DNA of 64,000 nucleotides from an uncultured Alphaproteobacteria bacterium (GTDB lineage: Bacteria; Pseudomonadota; Alphaproteobacteria; Rhizobiales; Aestuariivirgaceae), in NCBI GenBank assembly GCA_937873445.1, contig CALMWF010000017.1:1-64000 (forward strand), written 5' to 3'. Position 1 is the stretch's first letter; each line of letters starts with the position of its first letter. The position numbers and the translations under genes are program-made. Under the pieces are notes generated by a model. It was not told the DNA's origin. It ran no database searches and saw nothing but the letters and a program-made list of their open reading frames with translations. Shown here piece by piece: positions 47,542 to 56,770 of the stretch.

Positions 47542-47943
47542 TCAGTCCTTCATGTCCACGATGATGCGTGCCAGCGAGGCAATGAGCTTGCGCTTGGTGG
47601 TGTTGTCGGCATCCCGGAAGGCCTTGGCCAGCTGAATGCCTTCAGGGGTCATCAGGGATGACATGAAATTGTCCTGATCGCCACCCTCGCGCAGGCCACC
47701 CATATCCTCACCACCGGGCAGATCCTCGAAGAAGAACTGCACCGGCACCCCGAGAATTTTCGCGGTGAAGTAGAGGCGGCTGGCGCTGATGCGGTTGGAG
47801 CCCTTTTCGTACTTCTGCACCTGCTGGAATGTGATGCCCAAAAGCTCACCCAGCCGTTCCTGGCTCATGTTGATGATTTGCCGGCGCATGCGAATGCGTG
47901 AGCCGACATGGACGTCAATATAATTAGGGTCTCTCTTAGTCAT
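47542..47943 (-). CDS. XRE-family helix-turn-helix regulator
   Basis: A 133-residue DNA-binding protein. The helix-turn-helix domain covers about 14-70 ([20 protein letters not shown], then [12 protein letters not shown]). The C-terminal half is a helical region of the type conserved in alphaproteobacterial regulators found between lnt and metK. Targets are unknown; the methionine/SAM setting makes metK a candidate. Confidence 0.92.
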   Translation of the reverse strand: MTKRDPNYIDVHVGSRIRMRRQIINMSQERLGELLGITFQQVQKYEKGSNRISASRLYFTAKILGVPVQFFFEDLPGGEDMGGLREGGDQDNFMSSLMTPEGIQLAKAFRDADNTTKRKLIASLARIIVDMKD

Positions 47944-48087
47944 CTTTCTCAGACCGTCTGCCCCCGATCTGATTGCTATTCATATTGCGCCCAACCCTGC
48001 TCAAACCGGCAGCCCTTCAGCGCCACCGGCGAGGAATAGAGCGTTTTACCTGGCCGCGCAACGGCAATCCGCGCAAAAGGGTAAATG

Positions 48088-49629
48088 TCACAGTGATTTA
48101 CGCACAAACCAGCCGGCCGCGGCCACGGCCAGAACAAGTGCCGTCAGCAGCCCGTCTCCAAAGCGTGCATAGGGTGTGGGGGACAGCGCCTCGGGCAATG
48201 CCACATCAAGATAGGTCTGCTGCTCAAGGGCTGACTGCACCACAATCCGGCCCACCGGATCGATCACCCCGGAAATGCCGGTGTTGGCGGCGCGCACCAG
48301 CGGCAGGCCCTGTTCCACCGCCCGCAGCCGCGCCTGGGCAAAGTGTTGCCAGGGACCGGTGGACCGGCCAAACCAGCCGTCATTGGTGATGTTGACAAGC
48401 CATTGCGGCCTGTCCCCGGCATCCACCAGCCGGTCGGGGAAAATGACCTCGTAGCAGATGAACGGTGCGGCCTTGCCCGCGCCGGGTATGGCGAGGCTCA
48501 CCGGCCCAGGCCCGGCATCAAAACTTTCCGGCACGGTCACCAGCCGCCGGAAACCGAGCGGCCTCAGCACGGCTTCAAAGGGCAGGAACTCGCCACCCGG
48601 CACCAGCCGCCATTTGTCATAATGCGAGACCGGGTGGCCTCTGTCATCGAACACGATGAGGCTGGTGAACACCCTCTCGCCGCCATCGGGCCGCAGCTCG
48701 CGCCGCAGGGCACCGGCGAGCAGCCACTTTCCGCCCGCCAGCACGCCGGCCAGCTCGGCCTGCGCCTGCTCGCTTTCATCAATGAAAAAGGACACCGCCG
48801 ATTCCGGCCAGATGATGTGAGTGACAGCAGAACCATGCGGCGGCGCCGTGCTCAGCATCTTCAGCCGGTCGAAGATGACGCGGGTGTTTTCCGCCCGCCA
48901 CTTGTCATCCTGCGCCACATTGGGCTGCACCAGCCGCAAGGTGACAGCGGGGCGATTGACCGTGGGATGGGCCGCCACGCGCTGTTCGCCCCACATCTCG
49001 GCTGCCAGCAGCAGAGCCAGCAAAGCCCCGCCTGCAAACCGTGCTGCCCCGCCACGCCCCACCAGCAGGGGGCCAAGCGCCCACAGAAGCACCATGAGGG
49101 TGAGCCCGGTCATGCCCATGACAGCGGCAAGCTGCACCACCCCAGCCATGCCGTTTGCGGCAAGCCCTGGTGCGGCCCAGGGAAAGCCCGTGAGAAGATG
49201 GCCGCGCAGCCACTCCGTGACCGCCAGGCTGACCGGCAAGGCCACCACCAGCGGCAGGCCACCGCGCGCCAGCAGCCGCGCCGCCACCGCCCCAAGCCCC
49301 CAGTAGAGCGCCAGAAAACCGGCAAGCCCCGCCACCGCAAAGGGCATCATCCACAGATAGGTTTTGGCATCCACCAGAAAGGCAAAGCCGATCCAGTGCA
49401 GCGCCACCATGAGATAGCCGAAGCCGAACCACCAGCCGCCCCTGAAACTGGCCCGAAGACCCGCCTGCCCCTCAAGCCAGATGAGCAGCACGGGAAAGGC
49501 CAGCGCCCACAGAAACCAGCCATTGACCGGCGGCAGGGAAAGACCCGCCAGCGCCCCCGCCGCCAGCAGCGCGGCCCAGGCCCTGACGCCGCGAAGCGCC
49601 CTCATCCGATTCTGCCACTGAATGAACAC
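48088..49629 (-). CDS. lnt: Apolipoprotein N-acyltransferase
   Basis: Inner-membrane enzyme of 513 residues that adds the third acyl chain to lipoproteins. About eight hydrophobic segments fill residues 10-210, then a nitrilase domain with Glu in IIWPESAVSF, Lys in YDKWRLVPGGEFLPF and Cys in FICYEVIFPD. GTG at 49629 is preferred because GGAGGAG lies 6 nt upstream; the ATG at 49605 has no such site. It diverges from the TerB-like gene. Confidence 0.95.
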   Translation of the reverse strand: MFIQWQNRMRALRGVRAWAALLAAGALAGLSLPPVNGWFLWALAFPVLLIWLEGQAGLRASFRGGWWFGFGYLMVALHWIGFAFLVDAKTYLWMMPFAVAGLAGFLALYWGLGAVAARLLARGGLPLVVALPVSLAVTEWLRGHLLTGFPWAAPGLAANGMAGVVQLAAVMGMTGLTLMVLLWALGPLLVGRGGAARFAGGALLALLLAAEMWGEQRVAAHPTVNRPAVTLRLVQPNVAQDDKWRAENTRVIFDRLKMLSTAPPHGSAVTHIIWPESAVSFFIDESEQAQAELAGVLAGGKWLLAGALRRELRPDGGERVFTSLIVFDDRGHPVSHYDKWRLVPGGEFLPFEAVLRPLGFRRLVTVPESFDAGPGPVSLAIPGAGKAAPFICYEVIFPDRLVDAGDRPQWLVNITNDGWFGRSTGPWQHFAQARLRAVEQGLPLVRAANTGISGVIDPVGRIVVQSALEQQTYLDVALPEALSPTPYARFGDGLLTALVLAVAAAGWFVRKSL

Positions 49630-49788
49630 GCCGCACTCCTCCCCCATCCGCCGCCCAAGATCAAGCCTGCTGCAGAGCCCGCCCGCGCAACCACAAGCCG
49701 CAGCGCCATACACGTCAGTGCTACCTTGAATTTCATCCCAAATCACGCCATGGTCCGTCTCCCTCACCGACCTGCTGGAGATGTTACC

Positions 49789-50286
49789 GTGCCTGACAAT
49801 AAGATGGATGATCAGCAAGCTGCCATCTTTGAAGGCCAGATCGAGGCGCTGATCTCCCGCGCCCTGACGCCCGGCGGTTTTGCCACCCTGTCGGTGGAAC
49901 AGCGCAAATATCTCTTTGCCATGATCCTTGCTGCGGTGGTGCCGGCCGACGGCCTGGTGCGCGATGTCGAGATGAAACATCTGCTCGCCCACCTGGCGGG
50001 ACGCTATCAGATGCAGGCCAGGGCGCTGGAGCGCGCCGCCCATCTGGTGACGAGCCGTCTTGCCTCGTCCGAAACCGCCCACAAGCTGGCCAGCCGCATG
50101 CCCGACCTCCTGTCCATTGACGACCGCTCCAGCATGATTGGCATGCTCTGGGACCTGGCCCTGTGCGACAAGGAATTGCACGCCCAGGAGGAGGAACTGA
50201 TCTACCGCATCGCCGATCAGGCCGGCGTGCCGCGCAAGAAGGTGGCCGAGCTGCAGGCCCGCGCCGCCGCCCGCCTGCGCGCCTGA
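49789..50286 (+). CDS. TerB family protein
   Basis: A 165-residue all-helical protein of the tellurite-resistance TerB group. Acidic metal-site motifs can be read in VPADGLVRDVEMKHL and LCDKELHAQEEELIYRIAD. TerB-like domains bind divalent metals and often act near membranes; no ter operon is present. GTG at 49789 has GGAG 8 nt upstream; the next in-frame ATG is six codons later. Confidence 0.85.
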   Translation: MPDNKMDDQQAAIFEGQIEALISRALTPGGFATLSVEQRKYLFAMILAAVVPADGLVRDVEMKHLLAHLAGRYQMQARALERAAHLVTSRLASSETAHKLASRMPDLLSIDDRSSMIGMLWDLALCDKELHAQEEELIYRIADQAGVPRKKVAELQARAAARLRA

Positions 50287-50401
50287 AGGTCTTTGCTGCA
50301 CTGCGGAATCGGGAAGTTTTGCCCCGCCTGTGAAACCATGCTTAAGTGCCCGGCCAAGCGGCCCTAAGGCCTGCTTGGTATTAAAACACAGGGAGACTTC
50401 C

Positions 50402-52000
50402 ATGAAATTCGTCAAGCTGCTGGGTGCCAGCCTGCTCGTGTCCACGATGCTGGCCGCCGGCGCAGCCAATGCCAAGACCCTCGTTTATTGCTCGGAAGGG
50501 TCGCCGGAAAACTTCACCCCCGCCATGAACACCACCGGCACCAGCCTTGATGCCGCCCGCCCCGTCTACAACAAGCTCGTGCAGTTCGAGCCGGGCACCA
50601 CCACGGTGAAGCCCGCCCTGGCCGAGAGCTATGAAATCTCCGCCGACGGCCTCACCATCACCTTCCACCTGCGCAAGGGTGTGAAGTTCCATTCCGGCGT
50701 CAACGGCTTCACGCCGACCCGCGACCTCACCGCTGAAGACGTGATCTGGTCCTTCAATCGTCAGTGGAAGCCCGATCATCCCTACGCCAAGGTGTCCGGC
50801 GGCGCCTACGACTACTTCAACGACATGGGCATGCCCGACTCGCTCGTCTCCCTTGAAAAGGGCGCGGACGATCTCACCGTCATCATGAAGCTGAAGGAAC
50901 CCAATGCGCCGATCCTGGCCAATCTGGCCATGGACTTCGCCACCATCCACTCGGCTGAATATGCCGACTTTCTGACCAAGAAGGGCACGCCCGAACAGTT
51001 CGACCAGATTCCGGTCGGCACCGGCTCCTTCCAGTTCGTCGACTATCAGAAGGACGCCGTCATCCGCTTCAAGGCCTTTGACGGCTGGGCCGGCAAGCCC
51101 AAGGTGGACGATCTGGTGTTCGCCATCACCCCGGATCCGACCGCGCGCTATGCCAAGATGAAGGCCAATGAATGCCAGGTGATGATCGCGCCGAACCCGG
51201 CCGACCTCGACGCCATGAGCAAGGATGCCGACATCAACCTCATGTCGCAGGCGGGCCTGAACATCGGCTATCTGTCGATGAACACCACCAAGCCGCCCTT
51301 CGACAAGGTGGAAGTGCGCGAGGCCATTGCCATGGCCATCGACCGCGATGCCATCCTGAAGGAGGTCTATCAGGGCGCCGGCCAGAAGGCCAAGAACCCG
51401 ATCCCGCCGACCATCTGGTCCTATGACGACACGACGGTGGACTGGGAATACAACCCCGAGAAGGCCAAGGAACTGCTGAAGAAGAACGGTGTCGAAACCC
51501 TTGAAACCGATCTGTGGTGGATGCCCGTGCAGCGCCCCTACAACCCCAATGCCAAGCGCATGGCGGAAATGATGCAGGCCGATCTGGCCAAGGTCGGCAT
51601 CAACGCCAAGCTCGTGTCCTACGAGTGGGGGGAATACCGCAAGCGCCTGCAGGCGGGTGAGCATCAGCTCGGCCTGCTCGGCTGGACGGGTGACAACGGC
51701 GACCCGGACAACTTCTTCTTCCTGGCCGGCTGCGACAAGGACGGCAAGCCCGCTGGCCAGAACCTGTCCAAGTGGTGCGACGCCACCTTCAACGCCGACA
51801 TGATGAAGGCCCGCTCGCTGACCAACCAGGATGAGCGCGCCGCCATCTACAAGGAGATGCAGAAGATTCACCACGACCAGTTGCCGTGGCTGAACATTGC
51901 CCACTCCACCGTCTTCGAACCGGTGCGCAAGGAAGTCACGGGCTACAAGATCAGCCCGCTTGGCGCCCATGAGTTCCAGGACGTGGACATCAAGGAATAA
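50402..52000 (+). CDS. dppA: Dipeptide/oligopeptide ABC transporter substrate-binding protein
   Basis: Periplasmic binding protein of family 5, 532 residues. Signal peptide about 1-24 (ends ANAK). LVYCSEGSPENFTPAMNTTG at the mature N-terminus, the YEIS-DGLTITFHLRKGVKFH stretch (interrupted here) and AGEHQLGLLGWTGDNGDPDNF are DppA-like. First gene of a complete five-gene importer. A 12-bp hairpin after it separates it from the permease genes, which fits higher expression of the binding protein. Confidence 0.93.
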   Translation: MKFVKLLGASLLVSTMLAAGAANAKTLVYCSEGSPENFTPAMNTTGTSLDAARPVYNKLVQFEPGTTTVKPALAESYEISADGLTITFHLRKGVKFHSGVNGFTPTRDLTAEDVIWSFNRQWKPDHPYAKVSGGAYDYFNDMGMPDSLVSLEKGADDLTVIMKLKEPNAPILANLAMDFATIHSAEYADFLTKKGTPEQFDQIPVGTGSFQFVDYQKDAVIRFKAFDGWAGKPKVDDLVFAITPDPTARYAKMKANECQVMIAPNPADLDAMSKDADINLMSQAGLNIGYLSMNTTKPPFDKVEVREAIAMAIDRDAILKEVYQGAGQKAKNPIPPTIWSYDDTTVDWEYNPEKAKELLKKNGVETLETDLWWMPVQRPYNPNAKRMAEMMQADLAKVGINAKLVSYEWGEYRKRLQAGEHQLGLLGWTGDNGDPDNFFFLAGCDKDGKPAGQNLSKWCDATFNADMMKARSLTNQDERAAIYKEMQKIHHDQLPWLNIAHSTVFEPVRKEVTGYKISPLGAHEFQDVDIKE

Positions 52001-52011
52001 TCATGCAAATG

Positions 52012-52044
52012 AACGGGGCGCAGACCTTCGGGCTGCGCCCCGTT
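52012..52044 (+). terminator. Intercistronic hairpin between dppA and dppB
   Basis: A 12-bp perfect stem AACGGGGCGCAG with its complement closes a 9-nt loop. Only a short TTT follows, so it is more likely a partial terminator or 3' stabiliser than a full stop. Confidence 0.6.
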
Positions 52045-52150
52045 TCACGTCTGTTGTAACCCCGTAACCCGCGACGGCCATGACCCTTCACCCTCGCTGC
52101 AGCCCGCCCGCGGGCAATGGCCGCCCGCTTCCCTTCATGCCGGGTGCGGC

Positions 52151-53164
52151 ATGATCAGGTTTTTCCTCAAGCGCCTGGCGCTCACTCTCCCCACCTTCTT
52201 CGCCCTCATGCTGGTCACCTTCATGATGATCCGCCTGGTGCCGGGCGACCCCATTGAGGTGCGCCGCGGCGAGCGCGGCATTTCGCCGGAACGGCTGGCC
52301 CAGCTCCGCCATGAAATGGGCCTCGACCAGCCGGTGCTGAAACAGTTCTGGGACTATGCCTGGGGCATTCTGCACGGCGACTTCGGCACCTCCATCATTT
52401 CGCGCACGCCCGTGCTCCATGAGTTCTTCACCCTCTTTCCCGCCACGCTGGAACTCACCCTCTGCGCCATGGTGATGGCCACCCTGGTGGGGGTTCCCGC
52501 CGGTGTTTTCGCCGCCGTGCGCCGCGGCAAGATATATGATCAGGCCCTCATGGGTGCGGCCCTCACCGGCTATTCCATGCCCATCTTCTGGTGGGGCCTC
52601 ATTCTCATTCTGGTCATGTCCAATACGCTTCACCTCACGCCCGTTTCGGGCCGGGTGGACCTGATCAAATATTACTACCAGCCGGTCACCGGCTTTGCCC
52701 TCATTGACTCGCTTCTCTCCGGCCAGAAGGGCGCCTTCATGGATGCGGTGCGCCACCTCATCCTGCCCACCATTGTGCTGGGCACCGTGCCGCTGGCCGT
52801 CATTGCCCGCATGACGCGCTCATCCATGCTGGAGGTGCTGGAGGAGGACTATGTCCGCACCGCCCGCGCCAAGGGCCTGGCCAACTGGCGCGTCATCGGC
52901 GTGCACGCGCTGCGCAACGCACTCATTCCGGTCATCACCTCCATCGGTCTTCAGGTTGGCACCTTGCTGGCCGGTGCGGTGCTCACAGAAACCATCTTCT
53001 CCTGGCCCGGCGTGGGCAAATGGCTGATCGAATCCATTTCGCGCCGCGACTACCCGGCCCTGCAGGGTGGCATCATGCTGATTTCGGCAGCCGTCATCGT
53101 CGTCAATCTGCTGGTGGACCTGACCTATGGCCTGATCAATCCGAGGATCCGCCATGGCCACTGA
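52151..53164 (+). CDS. dppB: Dipeptide ABC transporter permease DppB
   Basis: A 337-residue inner-membrane permease with six helices and the EAA-type loop YVRTARAKGLANWRVIGVHALRN (shown in part). The N-terminal MIRFFLKRLALTLPTFFALM is typical of DppB/OppB. The 3' end overlaps dppC by 11 bp. Confidence 0.95.
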   Translation: MIRFFLKRLALTLPTFFALMLVTFMMIRLVPGDPIEVRRGERGISPERLAQLRHEMGLDQPVLKQFWDYAWGILHGDFGTSIISRTPVLHEFFTLFPATLELTLCAMVMATLVGVPAGVFAAVRRGKIYDQALMGAALTGYSMPIFWWGLILILVMSNTLHLTPVSGRVDLIKYYYQPVTGFALIDSLLSGQKGAFMDAVRHLILPTIVLGTVPLAVIARMTRSSMLEVLEEDYVRTARAKGLANWRVIGVHALRNALIPVITSIGLQVGTLLAGAVLTETIFSWPGVGKWLIESISRRDYPALQGGIMLISAAVIVVNLLVDLTYGLINPRIRHGH

Positions 53165-54056
53165 CACCGCCCTTGCCACAAAGCCCATGGCCCCGCCCGG
53201 ACCGTTCCTGTCCTTCTGGCGCAGCTTCCGCGAAAACCGCGGCGCCGTGGTGGGCCTTGCCGTGGTCGTGTCCATCATTCTCATCGCCATTCTGGCGCCG
53301 GTGCTGGCCCCGCATAATCCGCTCGAACAGTTCAAGGGCGCCACCAAGCTGCCGCCCTTCTGGGCCGAGGGGGCCGACCCGCGCTTCTGGCTGGGCACCG
53401 ACGCGGTGGGCCGCGACATGGTTTCGCGCCTCATGTATGGGGCGCGCATCTCGCTGTTCATCGGTCTGTCCGTCATGTCGGTTTCCATGGTGACGGGCAT
53501 CACCATGGGGCTGGCCGCTGCCTGGTTCGGCGGTCTTGTGGATGTCGTCATCATCCGCATCATGGATCTCATCATGGCCATTCCCTCGCTGGTGCTGGCC
53601 ATCCTCATCATCGCCATGATCGGTCCCTCGCTCACCAACACCATCATTGCCGTCACCATCGTCTATCTGCCGCGCTATGTGCGCCTGGTGCGCGCCTCGG
53701 CCCTGGCCGAACTCACCAAGGACTATGTCACCGCCGCCAAGGTGGCGGGGGTGAGGCCCTTCCGCCTCATGGCGGCAACCGTTCTGCCCAACTGTCTGGC
53801 CCCCCTCATCGTGCAGGCCGCTCTGGGCGTGTCGGATGCCATTCTCGAAGCGGCGGGCCTGGGCTTTCTCGGTCTTGGCGCCCAGCCGCCCACGCCGGAA
53901 TGGGGCGCCATGCTGGCCGACACGCGCGACCTCATGCAATCCCATCCCTGGGTCATGGCCTTCCCCGGCCTGGCCATTCTCATCACTGTGCTGGCCATCA
54001 ATCTGATGGGCGACGGCCTGCGCGACGCGCTTGACCCGCGCCTGAAGCGGAGCTGA
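53154..54056 (+). CDS. dppC: Dipeptide ABC transporter permease DppC
   Basis: A 300-residue permease with an N-terminal OppC_N segment (FWRSFRENRGAVVGLAVV) and a C-terminal BPD_transp_1 domain including YVTAAKVAGVRPFRLM. LGTDAVGRDMVSRLMYG is a hallmark of the OppC/DppC group. It forms the channel with DppB. Confidence 0.95.
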   Translation: MATDTALATKPMAPPGPFLSFWRSFRENRGAVVGLAVVVSIILIAILAPVLAPHNPLEQFKGATKLPPFWAEGADPRFWLGTDAVGRDMVSRLMYGARISLFIGLSVMSVSMVTGITMGLAAAWFGGLVDVVIIRIMDLIMAIPSLVLAILIIAMIGPSLTNTIIAVTIVYLPRYVRLVRASALAELTKDYVTAAKVAGVRPFRLMAATVLPNCLAPLIVQAALGVSDAILEAAGLGFLGLGAQPPTPEWGAMLADTRDLMQSHPWVMAFPGLAILITVLAINLMGDGLRDALDPRLKRS

Positions 54057-54059
54057 GCC

Positions 54060-55046
54060 ATGGCGCTGCTCGACATCCACAATCTCACGGTCGAATTTTC
54101 CACCGGCTCCGGCGCCTTCCGTGCCGTCGACGGCGTCTCCTTCACCGTTGACCACCATGAAGTGCTGGCCATCGTGGGCGAGTCGGGTTCCGGCAAATCG
54201 GTGTCCATGCTGGCTCTCATGGGGCTGTTGCCGTGGACGGCCAAGATCACCGCCGACAGGCTGGAGTTTGACGGCAAGAACCTGCTGACCATGGGGCCGA
54301 AGGAGCGCCGCCGGATTGTCGGCAAGGATCTGGCCATGATCTTTCAGGAACCCATGTCGTCGCTCAATCCCTGCTTCACCGTGGGCTATCAGCTCACCGA
54401 GGCTCTGAAGACCCACATGGACATGAGCAAGGCCCAGCGCCGGGCGCGGGCCATCGAGCTTTTGGAACAGGTGGGCATTCCCGGTGCCGAAAGCCGTCTC
54501 ACCTCCTTCCCGCACCAGCTGTCGGGCGGCATGAACCAGCGCGTCATGATCGCCATGGCCATTGCCTGCCATCCCAAGCTGCTCATTGCCGACGAACCCA
54601 CCACCGCCCTTGATGTCACCATTCAGGCCCAGATCCTGGAACTGCTGCTGAAAATCCAGAAGGACACCGGCATGGGCCTGGTGCTCATCACCCATTCCAT
54701 GGGCGTGGTGGCCGAAACCGCCGAGCGCGTATCGGTGCAATATGCCGGCCAGAAAGTGGAGGAGCAGAAGGTGGGCCCGCTCTTTGCCGCGCCGCGCCAT
54801 CCCTATACCGCCGCACTTCTTTCAGCCCTGCCGGAACGCGCCACCATGAAGAAGCTGCCCTCCATTCCGGGCGTTGTGCCGGGCCAGTTTGACCGGCCAC
54901 AGGGCTGCCTGTTCTCGCCGCGCTGCGTCTTCGCCACCGATCTGTGCCGCACCACGCCGCCACCCCTTAAGGAAGGCGCGCTCTGCCACTATCCGCTGCT
55001 GAACGGCCGGCCCCAGGGGCATCCCGGCAAGGAGGCGGCGGCATGA
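54060..55046 (+). CDS. dppD: Dipeptide ABC transporter ATPase DppD
   Basis: A 328-residue ATPase. Walker A GESGSGKS, signature LSGGMNQR, Walker [13 protein letters not shown], and the C-terminal oligopeptide-transporter motif with cysteines in [15 protein letters not shown] that can hold an iron-sulfur cluster. It overlaps dppF by ATGA. Confidence 0.96.
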   Translation: MALLDIHNLTVEFSTGSGAFRAVDGVSFTVDHHEVLAIVGESGSGKSVSMLALMGLLPWTAKITADRLEFDGKNLLTMGPKERRRIVGKDLAMIFQEPMSSLNPCFTVGYQLTEALKTHMDMSKAQRRARAIELLEQVGIPGAESRLTSFPHQLSGGMNQRVMIAMAIACHPKLLIADEPTTALDVTIQAQILELLLKIQKDTGMGLVLITHSMGVVAETAERVSVQYAGQKVEEQKVGPLFAAPRHPYTAALLSALPERATMKKLPSIPGVVPGQFDRPQGCLFSPRCVFATDLCRTTPPPLKEGALCHYPLLNGRPQGHPGKEAAA

Positions 55047-56029
55047 GCCAGGTTCTCTCCGCCCATGACCTTGCCCGCCACTATCAGGTGAGCCGCGGCC
55101 CCTTTGCCGACCCGGCCACGGTGAAGGCGCTGGATGGCGTCAGCTTCACACTGGAAACCGGCAGGACACTGGCCGTTGTCGGTGAATCGGGCTGCGGCAA
55201 GTCCACCCTGGCCCGTCTCGTCACCATGATCGAGCCGCCCACCGCAGGCTCACTTGCCATTGCCGGTGAGGAAATTGTCGGCGCCAGCGCCGCCACCATG
55301 CGGGCGCTCAGGCCGCGCGTGCAGATCGTCTTCCAGAACCCCTATAATTCGCTCAATCCGCGCCAGAAGATTGGCAAGGCGCTGGAGGAGCCGCTGCTGG
55401 TCAACACCACACTGCCCGCCGCCGCGCGCACCGAAAAGGCCCGCGCCATGATGGCCGCGGTGGGCCTGCGCCCCGAGCATTACGACCGCTACCCGCACAT
55501 GTTTTCCGGCGGCCAGCGCCAGCGCATCGCCATTGCCCGTGCCCTCATGCTCGACCCGCAGATTCTGGTGCTGGATGAACCGGTCTCGGCGCTTGATATT
55601 TCCATTCAGGCCCAGGTTCTGAACCTGCTTGCCGATCTTCAGCATCAGCACAATCTCGCCTATCTGTTCATCAGCCACGATCTGTCGGTGGTGCGCCATA
55701 TCGCCGATGAGGTGATGGTCATGTATCTGGGCCGCACGGTGGAGAAGGCACCGCGCGATGTGCTGTTCAATGCCCCCCAGCACCCCTATACCCAGGCGCT
55801 GCTGTCGGCCACGCCGCGCCCCGACCCGGAGAAAAAGCGCCAGCGCATCGTCCTGAAGGGCGAACTGCCCTCGCCGCTCAACCCGCCGTCCGGCTGCACC
55901 TTTCATCCGCGCTGCCCCCTCGCCTTTGACACCTGCCGGGTGCTGAGTCCCTCCCTGCTGTCCCATGCCGGGGCGCAGGTTTCCTGCCATGCGGTGAACC
56001 CGCCTGACGTGGCCGGTTCAGCGGCCTGA
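55043..56029 (+). CDS. dppF: Dipeptide ABC transporter ATPase DppF
   Basis: A 328-residue second ATPase. Walker [10 protein letters not shown], signature FSGGQRQR, Walker [13 protein letters not shown] and the C-terminal [15 protein letters not shown] motif. It pairs with DppD to drive uptake. Confidence 0.96.
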   Translation: MSQVLSAHDLARHYQVSRGPFADPATVKALDGVSFTLETGRTLAVVGESGCGKSTLARLVTMIEPPTAGSLAIAGEEIVGASAATMRALRPRVQIVFQNPYNSLNPRQKIGKALEEPLLVNTTLPAAARTEKARAMMAAVGLRPEHYDRYPHMFSGGQRQRIAIARALMLDPQILVLDEPVSALDISIQAQVLNLLADLQHQHNLAYLFISHDLSVVRHIADEVMVMYLGRTVEKAPRDVLFNAPQHPYTQALLSATPRPDPEKKRQRIVLKGELPSPLNPPSGCTFHPRCPLAFDTCRVLSPSLLSHAGAQVSCHAVNPPDVAGSAA

Positions 56030-56033
56030 GGCC

Positions 56034-56729
56034 ATGGCGCGGGCCGTCATCTTCGATTGTGACGGCGTGCTGCTGGAACTGACCCGGCCCGAGGAGGAGG
56101 TGTTCTTCCAGGCCTTTGCGCCGCTCCTTGATGCCACCGGCCTGTCGCGCGACTGGAACAGCTACCGCATCCGCAATGACGAGGACATTGTGGCGGAAAT
56201 CCTCGCCCGCCATGGCCTTCCGGCCTCTGACGCCCCGGCCTTCAAGGCCCGCTATCTGGCACTGCTGAACCAGGCTTTGGCCACAGGCCGGGTGAAAAGC
56301 CTGATTGTGCCCCATGTCCGCAGCCTGCTGACGGCTTTGACGCCCCGCGCCCGGCTGGGCCTTGCCACCGCCAATTTTCTCCCCGCCGCCCGCCTCAGGC
56401 TGGAGCGGGCAAGGCTGTGGCAGGCCGTTTCCTCCCTGGCCTTCGGAGCCGAGGGCGGCGGCAGCAAAACCGTCATACTCGCCCGCGCTTTGGCTGCTTC
56501 CGGCCTTGACCCGGCCCAGGTCGTTTATGTCGGCGACAATGTGACAGATGTCATGGCCGCCCGGTGCCTCGGCATCCCCTTCCTTGGCTTCAGCCGCAGC
56601 GCCCTACGCCGCCGGACCCTGCTGGCGGCGGGAGCAGCCTCCATCACCAACAATCACCTTGAAACCCTGCGGCTCATCACCGCCCATTTGGCTGGGGAAG
56701 CGCCCTTGCGTCCCCCAAGCCGCCTCTGA
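56034..56729 (+). CDS. HAD-superfamily hydrolase
   Basis: A 231-residue phosphatase-like protein starting 4 bp after dppF. The nucleophile motif is IFDCDGVLLE at residues 6-15 and the acidic motif IV is VVYVGDNVTDVMAA. The small cap domain lies between. It is probably co-transcribed with the transporter, which hints at a role linked to the imported compound, but the substrate is unknown. Confidence 0.85.
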   Translation: MARAVIFDCDGVLLELTRPEEEVFFQAFAPLLDATGLSRDWNSYRIRNDEDIVAEILARHGLPASDAPAFKARYLALLNQALATGRVKSLIVPHVRSLLTALTPRARLGLATANFLPAARLRLERARLWQAVSSLAFGAEGGGSKTVILARALAASGLDPAQVVYVGDNVTDVMAARCLGIPFLGFSRSALRRRTLLAAGAASITNNHLETLRLITAHLAGEAPLRPPSRL

Positions 56730-56770
56730 CATACTCCTGCGAAATTCAAAGAATATTGCGGGAGAACGCC

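Noticed and set aside
48343-50286. 647-codon frame that includes the TerB-like gene
   Set aside because: Only the last 165 codons, from GTG 49789, match a family and have a ribosome site; the earlier part is antisense to lnt.
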